Assembly (NCBI GenBank): GCA_017441005.1
Contig: JAFSAM010000040.1
Span: 1-48,349 of the forward strand
Direction of reading: 5' to 3'
DNA: 48,349 nucleotides
Origin: Clostridia bacterium
GTDB lineage: Bacteria > Bacillota > Clostridia > Oscillospirales > CAG-272
The notes under the pieces were generated by a model. That model was not told where the DNA came from. It searched no databases and was given only the letters and a program-made list of their open reading frames with translations. The translations under genes were made by a program, and so were the position numbers. Numbering within the stretch: the stretch's first letter is position 1; each line of letters opens with the position of its first letter. This document shows, one piece after another, positions 42,391 to 48,349 of the stretch.

Positions 42391-45300
42391 ATGATAAAAA
42401 GAACTGCTTTTTATTTGACACTTGCAGTGTTAATTATTGTTGCGGCAAGTACGTTTATGTTTGCTGCAGCAACAGATTCACCTTCGGATGAGATCATTTG
42501 GGGTGATGGCGAAGGTATGACCTTTGACGGCTTGAGTCTTTACTCTACCGCAAAGGATAATCCGATGACGGAGGTGCCCGTTACATACGAAGCATGGCTG
42601 AATTTGCCTGCGGGTTATGCTGAAGATGCGGGGACGATCTTCGGTAACTATAGAAGTGCAGACCTTGGCGGTGTGCGTTTCAGGTTGCGAGTAGACGGCC
42701 GTCCTCATATGTATTATACAGGTGAAGGCTCTACCTGCAGTGTAAACTTTTATGACGTAAACGCAGCGCAGGGAAGCTGGGTACATCTTACTGTAGTAGA
42801 TGACATAGCTGAGGGCGAGATGCGTTGTTACATAGACGGTGAGCTTGTAGAAACCGTTGAGATGTCCGACGCGCAGATATTCTTTAACCGTGACGTAAGC
42901 GGTATGCCTATGTGTATCGGCGGCGACTTTATTGCCGGAACAAACAACTTTAAGGGTCAATTACGTTCGGTAGTCATTTACGACGATGTCAGAACGGCTG
43001 AAGAGATCTACGAGGATATGTATAATATAGATCTTTCCGACTCCTCTGTTATTGCGGCCTATAACCTCAACGGTATGCAGAACAGCCCCGTAATTCCCGA
43101 CCTCAAGGGTAATTACGACATGATAAACAACAGAATGACAAGCGACTGGGCACTTCCCGAGGCACTTCCCGAGCTTGAGGATTTTTCGTATTCAATGGCA
43201 CTTATTGGGGACACGCAGATCGTTTCTGCTTACTATCCCGAGGAGTTCCATCACATAATCGACTGGCTGATTGCAAACAAGGAATCCCATAAGATCGAGC
43301 ACGTTCTCAATATGGGTGATATGACAAACTTCAATCTTGATTCCGAGTGGGATCTTGTCAGAGATCAGTATTTCCGTTTGAACGGAGAGATCGATTACAC
43401 GCTTGTAAGGGGCGACCACGACGTACTTGACGACGAGATTGCGGACAACGGCGACGATACTGCAAAGTATGACAGATGGTTCAACGTTCCCGCATACACC
43501 GACAGATTTACAAACAGCAGTGATGCCGACTATTACAAGGGTGAAAACGGCAGTATTACAAACTCTTACAGAGCTATTGATATTAAGGGTAACAAGTATC
43601 TTATCGTTACGATGGACAAATATCCCTCCGAGGACGTTTTGACCTGGCTCGATGAGGCGATCAAAAAATATCCCGACAGACGCGTCATTATGACGATGCA
43701 TTGCTTCATTAACGATAAAGGTGAATATCTACCCGCAAGCTCGAATCCCGATAAGATCATCGGTGTTGATCTTTGGGATCGCATCAAGGGCTACAGCAAC
43801 CTCGAAATGGTTATTTGCGGACACGAGTATGCATACGGCGTAGTATGGTCCAAGGATAAGGGTACAAACGGTAACGTAGTAAACCAGATCCTTGCAAATC
43901 CTCAGGGGCCTGATTTTGACCGTGAGGGTGCGACGGGTATGATCGCGATGCTGTACTTCTCCAAGGACGGAACAGACGTTCAGGTTCGTTATTATTCTCC
44001 AATAATCGATAAGTATTTTGTAGGAAACAATAACGAAATTACAGACGAAACCTACAGACTTGAATCAAGTGTGTTCAAGATGGCTACAGACGATATGCTT
44101 CCTGCAGTTCAGCTCACAGAGTTTAACAAGGTGGAAAAAGTATATGAATCTGCAAAAATCTATTCTTTTGCAGACGTTTCTGACGGTGTAGCTTCTTTCC
44201 AGGCTTTTTATGCTTGTGACACGCCTTTCACAAGCGGAAGTGTTACCGTCGAGTATGACGGAGCGATCTTATCTGAGCCTGTAGTAACTTGGACGGTTCA
44301 GCCGGAGCACGTAAATGTTGAAGAATATGACGGTAAGCTCATTGTATCGTTTGACGGCTTTGATTGCGGAGCGATCAGTGAAAACGGTAGTTATAATGAA
44401 GGCTTGTTTGCGGTGGACTTTACTTCTACCGCTGCCGATGATGCCATTACGTTATTTGATATTACAGACTGCGATCTTGGTTACACAGAAGGGGATACGA
44501 AATACGTATTCGAAGACGTGACTATGGAGAGCGCTATTGCCCCCTTGAACACTGTCACTGTTATTTACGACGTAGGTGATGATTTCGAGGAGAAAATGGA
44601 AGAAGCGCTCTTTTACGCAAAGTATGTAGATGTAATATTCGAAATGAAAACCGGCTTCACAGCAACCGAATCTATTACGATCGGCGATAACAATACACAA
44701 TGGATATACCCAATCGCCGTTTGTTCCTACGATGATACGGCGCCCGCAGAGATCAATACAGGTGGATATAACCTTATATTCTTCGGTAACTATTCATTTG
44801 ACGGTATTAAGATTTCGGGTAACGGAAGCGGTTCTTCAAACTCTCTGTTTTTCCCCAACGGTTCAACAGGCTATTTTGGCGAAAATATAACAGCGGGTGA
44901 CGGTTTGGCTAACGTTACCGGCGCAGAGATTAGTATTTATTCGGGTGAATATTATTTCGTAGGCGCTCTTATTGACGATACCATCGGTATGAGTGTATAC
45001 GATCCTGTAATTACGTTTGGCGGTAATGCTGTTGCCGACTGTGTAAGCGGCGGATCCCGACTCAGCGGTGTTGTTTACGGTTGGTCTTCTGTTAGTATAA
45101 TCGATCAAGCGAGTGTAGTCAGATATGCTTCGGCGTCCGGTTATGCTTCGTACAGCTGTCACGACGGACAGCTTGACGTCGATACCAAGGGAACGATCGG
45201 CAGACTTTGTGCTGCAGTAGGTCCGGTAGGATCGAAGGGCTATTCTCCCAGTTATTGGCTGAGTGTATACAATGTAAATTGTACTACCGATGCCGGCATA

Positions 45301-48300
45301 ATGGGTGTAAGATCTATTCTGAAAAACAAAACATCTTATGCTAATTTGGCTATAAGTGTCGAAGGCGGTAAGTATACAAAGGAAAGCTATTTTGGTATGT
45401 ATGCGGCATCAAACTATTCCGGCGCAAAATTTGAAGGAATGGTTGATGTTTGGATAAAAGACGGCGATTTTGATGCAGCTGTCTACGGCGGCGGTTTCCT
45501 CGAGGGTGAAGGGGCTGTAATGGACGCCAGATCAAATTTGGAGATAAGCGGCGGTGATTTTGCGGCAATTGTTTACGGCGGCTCAAAGATGGTAGCTTCA
45601 AATACCGTTCATTCCGGTGAAATTATTGTAGACGTCATAAACTCCGCAGTCGTTAATAAGGGCCTCTACGGTGGCTCAAATATACTTGAAGCAACAGCAT
45701 CTCATACCGGAACCTCAAATGTGTATATTACTGACGGTACGGTCAATTCAATTCTGTTTGCGGGCTCGCTCGTAAATGCAGTCGGTGCGAAGAATGAAGG
45801 CGATTCTTCGCTTACCATCTACAAGGGTACAATGGGAGGCAGAACTTTTGGAGGCGCTTGTCTTTCAAAAGCATCTACCTTAAACGAAGGTAACAGCACA
45901 CTTACAATATATGGCGGAAACACCTTTACAACAGAAGTTATCGGTGGTGTAAGATTCGATAAAGCCGGAACAGGATATGCGCTGAACGATGGCAACGGAA
46001 GCTTGAGCACAGGTAACGTAGAAGTATTTATCCTTGATTACGATGCAGACGATAACCCCGCTGTCGTTACGTTTAACGGTCCGTTCTACGGCTCATTCTT
46101 CGGTATTACGGCGGCGGAATATTCCGAGATGACGGGTGATACATATTGTGTAATAGACGGAGCTGTATTTAACGGCGTTGCTTCTGCAGGACCGAGACTC
46201 CAGGCGCCCTATCAGAAGCATTCGGGCAAAATTGAAACCACGGTAAACAATATTACGGCACCAAAAGGATTTAGCGGCGGTGCAACAATAAACGTTAAGA
46301 CAGCTGTCATGACAGGTGATACACTGTTAGATGTCGGTGACGGAACAGAAGAGTTTAACGTTAGCGGTTTGCTGGTGGGCGGTAGTACATTAGCTACGGC
46401 AAACGTTAAGGTACAGGGCGATTCGTCTTTGACGCTTAATGAAAACGTAACCGTGAAGAGCGGAGCAATAATGGTCGGCGGTAACAATGTCGGTGCAAAT
46501 GCTTTTGCTATAACGGGCGCGGCTACCGAATGGGGCTTCTACGGAAGCTCGGAGCTTGTTGTTGACGGTGCGACAGTCGAATCGGGAGCATTCCTGATCG
46601 GCGGTGCGTATGTAAACGGAACTCCTGCATCCAAATCTGTTGTCGATTGGGAAAAATATCCCGTAAACGGTGGCGTTGCGGGATCGAAATCCACAACTAA
46701 GCTTACTGTAAATAGTGGTACTGTAAGCGGTCCCAATATTTATGCAGGCTCTTATCTCCTTGGCGGCGGTCAGGATCACGGTACTGTTATGTTGACTGTA
46801 AACGGCGGTAAGGTCATTATGACTGCTGCCGGTATATACAATTACGGCACTTCGAACGTAACCAAAGCACTCTATCCTGCAACCTATTATTCCGATAATA
46901 CAAAAGCATTGAATTGTAACTATGTTCTTTCGCTTAACTACGGTGAATTTGATTTCCCGCGCAGCGGAACATCTACTTATTCTACAATAGGTATTTGCGG
47001 CGGTATGTCTACGTATTCGGGTGCAGTTACCGGTGATACAACATTGAACCTCAGTGTTGATACTGCAGCATCTAAGGACTTTACCTACAGACCTGCAAAT
47101 ATTGTAGGCGGACACCTCAGCTTTGCGGGTGTGATGACAGGTGATTCTCACCTCAACGTTTCAGGAGTTGGTACTCTCAACTCATCCGGTATAGTTTCGG
47201 GTGGTTGTGCAAGTAACTCTTCCGACATAGCCGATGTTGCCGGCGACGGAATCATGTTCGGCTTTAAGCAAATAGGCGACGTTTATTTCAATTTCTCCGG
47301 AACGAAGCTTGTTAAGAAAACATACGTTTCGGGTTATAGAAGCAACGTTGACGGTAACGTATACATCGATATTTCGGGCGGTACTATCAGCGGCGAGCTC
47401 TGCGGTACTGCAGGTGATGCGAAGGCAACAAACTACTCATCGGTAACAGGTGACGTTGTATGGAATATAAGCGGCGGTACGTTTAATGCCAATGTACTGT
47501 GTGGCGGTTACGCGGCAGACGGTTATTCTCCCGCAACAGAATATGACGTGATCGGCGGAAATATCTACGTTGAGATCACAGGCGGTTATTTCAACGGTTT
47601 GTTCTCGCTCGGCGGTCTTAACGGTGTTAAGGCTGCAAACAGAGCAAGCATCAAGTTTGTCGGAAACAATTACAATATTGCTTCGTCAGCAAGCTTTATC
47701 GGTCACGGCAACGGAACAGACTCCTTCTCTGTAGCTGCAGACTCGGCTTACATTCTCGATCTTTTGCACTGTGACATAGCCAACGAGATCACAGGCGTTT
47801 CATCAAAGTTCGGAACTGTTATTAAGCCGATCGAAGACGGTGCAACAATAAAGCTTTCCAACTATAATATTGCAAACGGTACAAAATTCACTGACTTTAT
47901 GAAGGGTCAGACCTTAACGGTGAACGATAATACTTTTGCTTACGATGATTTTGTCAAATTTAATGATTATACCGAATATGACAACTTGTTGGATTTCTAC
48001 ACATATCAGTTTGGCGAAGTAATGACGATTGAAGAGCTTGACGTAATAAACAAGATCAGAATAGGTGTCGGTGACACAATGTCGAGCGAGATCACCCTCA
48101 CCAACACCAGCAGAGACACAGGCCTCCAAAATCATATTTCGGGTACATCTCTTACACTCAGCGACAGCATCGCAATCAATATGGCAGGTAAGAACACATT
48201 GTTTGATTACTACACCGACGTAAAGGTAAAGGTTATCTTCAATGGCGAAGAGTACCTCTATGAAGCACCCACAACACAGGGCGACACAACGTTCCAGTAT

Positions 48301-48349
48301 TCGTTTACAAACGTAGGTCCTCAGATGATGGGCGACGTAGCATACTTCA
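42391..48349 (+). CDS. Giant secreted LamG - metallophosphoesterase - beta-helix protein, paralogue (right end off window)
   Basis: An open frame of at least 1986 residues runs off the right edge without a stop. Spot checks of codons at several places across it stay in frame. The ATG at 42391 is 8 nt after AGGAGGT and opens a signal peptide (MIKRTAFYLTLAVLIIVAAS). It is colinear with the previous gene: LamG (about 40-230), then the phosphoesterase with GDTQ (Asp274), MGDMTN (Asp310), RGDHD (342-344), MHCF (His437) and CGHEYAYG (His478). A cohesin-like sandwich (about 587-710), a beta-helix with VYGGG and VYGGS rungs (about 720-1855) and the shared C-terminal module from about 1860 follow. Its end should lie roughly 650 bp beyond the window if the module is complete. 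A terminator separates it from its paralogue, so it is a separate unit. Confidence 0.87.
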   Translation, partial: MIKRTAFYLTLAVLIIVAASTFMFAAATDSPSDEIIWGDGEGMTFDGLSLYSTAKDNPMTEVPVTYEAWLNLPAGYAEDAGTIFGNYRSADLGGVRFRLRVDGRPHMYYTGEGSTCSVNFYDVNAAQGSWVHLTVVDDIAEGEMRCYIDGELVETVEMSDAQIFFNRDVSGMPMCIGGDFIAGTNNFKGQLRSVVIYDDVRTAEEIYEDMYNIDLSDSSVIAAYNLNGMQNSPVIPDLKGNYDMINNRMTSDWALPEALPELEDFSYSMALIGDTQIVSAYYPEEFHHIIDWLIANKESHKIEHVLNMGDMTNFNLDSEWDLVRDQYFRLNGEIDYTLVRGDHDVLDDEIADNGDDTAKYDRWFNVPAYTDRFTNSSDADYYKGENGSITNSYRAIDIKGNKYLIVTMDKYPSEDVLTWLDEAIKKYPDRRVIMTMHCFINDKGEYLPASSNPDKIIGVDLWDRIKGYSNLEMVICGHEYAYGVVWSKDKGTNGNVVNQILANPQGPDFDREGATGMIAMLYFSKDGTDVQVRYYSPIIDKYFVGNNNEITDETYRLESSVFKMATDDMLPAVQLTEFNKVEKVYESAKIYSFADVSDGVASFQAFYACDTPFTSGSVTVEYDGAILSEPVVTWTVQPEHVNVEEYDGKLIVSFDGFDCGAISENGSYNEGLFAVDFTSTAADDAITLFDITDCDLGYTEGDTKYVFEDVTMESAIAPLNTVTVIYDVGDDFEEKMEEALFYAKYVDVIFEMKTGFTATESITIGDNNTQWIYPIAVCSYDDTAPAEINTGGYNLIFFGNYSFDGIKISGNGSGSSNSLFFPNGSTGYFGENITAGDGLANVTGAEISIYSGEYYFVGALIDDTIGMSVYDPVITFGGNAVADCVSGGSRLSGVVYGWSSVSIIDQASVVRYASASGYASYSCHDGQLDVDTKGTIGRLCAAVGPVGSKGYSPSYWLSVYNVNCTTDAGIMGVRSILKNKTSYANLAISVEGGKYTKESYFGMYAASNYSGAKFEGMVDVWIKDGDFDAAVYGGGFLEGEGAVMDARSNLEISGGDFAAIVYGGSKMVASNTVHSGEIIVDVINSAVVNKGLYGGSNILEATASHTGTSNVYITDGTVNSILFAGSLVNAVGAKNEGDSSLTIYKGTMGGRTFGGACLSKASTLNEGNSTLTIYGGNTFTTEVIGGVRFDKAGTGYALNDGNGSLSTGNVEVFILDYDADDNPAVVTFNGPFYGSFFGITAAEYSEMTGDTYCVIDGAVFNGVASAGPRLQAPYQKHSGKIETTVNNITAPKGFSGGATINVKTAVMTGDTLLDVGDGTEEFNVSGLLVGGSTLATANVKVQGDSSLTLNENVTVKSGAIMVGGNNVGANAFAITGAATEWGFYGSSELVVDGATVESGAFLIGGAYVNGTPASKSVVDWEKYPVNGGVAGSKSTTKLTVNSGTVSGPNIYAGSYLLGGGQDHGTVMLTVNGGKVIMTAAGIYNYGTSNVTKALYPATYYSDNTKALNCNYVLSLNYGEFDFPRSGTSTYSTIGICGGMSTYSGAVTGDTTLNLSVDTAASKDFTYRPANIVGGHLSFAGVMTGDSHLNVSGVGTLNSSGIVSGGCASNSSDIADVAGDGIMFGFKQIGDVYFNFSGTKLVKKTYVSGYRSNVDGNVYIDISGGTISGELCGTAGDAKATNYSSVTGDVVWNISGGTFNANVLCGGYAADGYSPATEYDVIGGNIYVEITGGYFNGLFSLGGLNGVKAANRASIKFVGNNYNIASSASFIGHGNGTDSFSVAADSAYILDLLHCDIANEITGVSSKFGTVIKPIEDGATIKLSNYNIANGTKFTDFMKGQTLTVNDNTFAYDDFVKFNDYTEYDNLLDFYTYQFGEVMTIEELDVINKIRIGVGDTMSSEITLTNTSRDTGLQNHISGTSLTLSDSIAINMAGKNTLFDYYTDVKVKVIFNGEEYLYEAPTTQGDTTFQYSFTNVGPQMMGDVAYF
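48086..48349 (+). repeat. Near-identical DNA repeat B in the C-terminal module
   Basis: Counterpart of 41058-41321, cut by the window edge. The matched segment encodes the TSRDTG to GDVAYF part of the shared module. Confidence 0.8.

Noticed and set aside
35141..48349. LPXTG-type or S-layer-type anchoring of the giant proteins
   Set aside because: No LPXTG, SLH or transmembrane tail is visible in the complete 2280-residue protein; the 48349 end is cut, so only the first can be judged.

Overview
The window looks like a chromosomal segment of an endospore-forming, low-to-mid GC Clostridia species (Firmicutes), probably a fibre- or glycan-associated gut or rumen anaerobe. The evidence is a full-length spoIVA behind a sigma-E-like promoter, an ECF folate S component behind a tetrahydrofolate riboswitch, strong AGGAGG ribosome sites, TTGACA/TATAAT promoters, a dockerin-type calcium loop, tandem GH3 glucosidases and very large secreted beta-helix proteins. 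No marker fixes the species.

Region 1 (1-5180): the right end of an IS3-family element abuts a 5'-truncated gene for a secreted papain-like cysteine peptidase (DNRLRE, ricin-like and peptidase domains). Two tandem paralogous membrane-anchored proteins of unknown function follow. The IS end supplies a TTGACA box placed 18 bp from a TATACA in the flanking DNA, so the insertion may have made a new promoter for the remnant cluster. A bidirectional terminator closes the region.

Region 2 (5196-15262): housekeeping and regulatory genes. They are a Gfo/Idh/MocA oxidoreductase, shikimate kinase, the riboswitch-folT-folC folate unit, a DegT-family aminotransferase with a downstream AraC regulator, a hypothetical protein, an Lrp/AsnC regulator, ComEC with an apparently dead metallo-beta-lactamase-like tail, and a strongly promoted 72-residue small protein.

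Region 3 (15323-26972): carbohydrate utilisation. Two cytoplasmic GH3 glycosidases in tandem are followed by two extracellular SASA-family esterases, a 1615-residue dockerin-bearing multidomain form and a 611-residue lipoprotein form with the same core. Exported esterases could deacetylate glycans outside the cell, with the released glycosides cleaved inside by the GH3 enzymes; this link is inferred from gene order.

Region 4 (26979-28557): spoIVA, a single-gene sporulation unit.

Region 5 (28561-48349): giant surface proteins. A 1587-residue beta-helix/Ig-like protein is followed by a 35-residue peptide gene and a stack of RNA hairpins. A divergent AraC regulator then faces a 2280-residue LamG-metallophosphoesterase-beta-helix protein, and a paralogue of that protein (at least 1986 residues) runs off the right edge. 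All three giants carry the same C-terminal module, which appears to be an internal duplication. I find no tRNA, rRNA, CRISPR array or prophage in the window.
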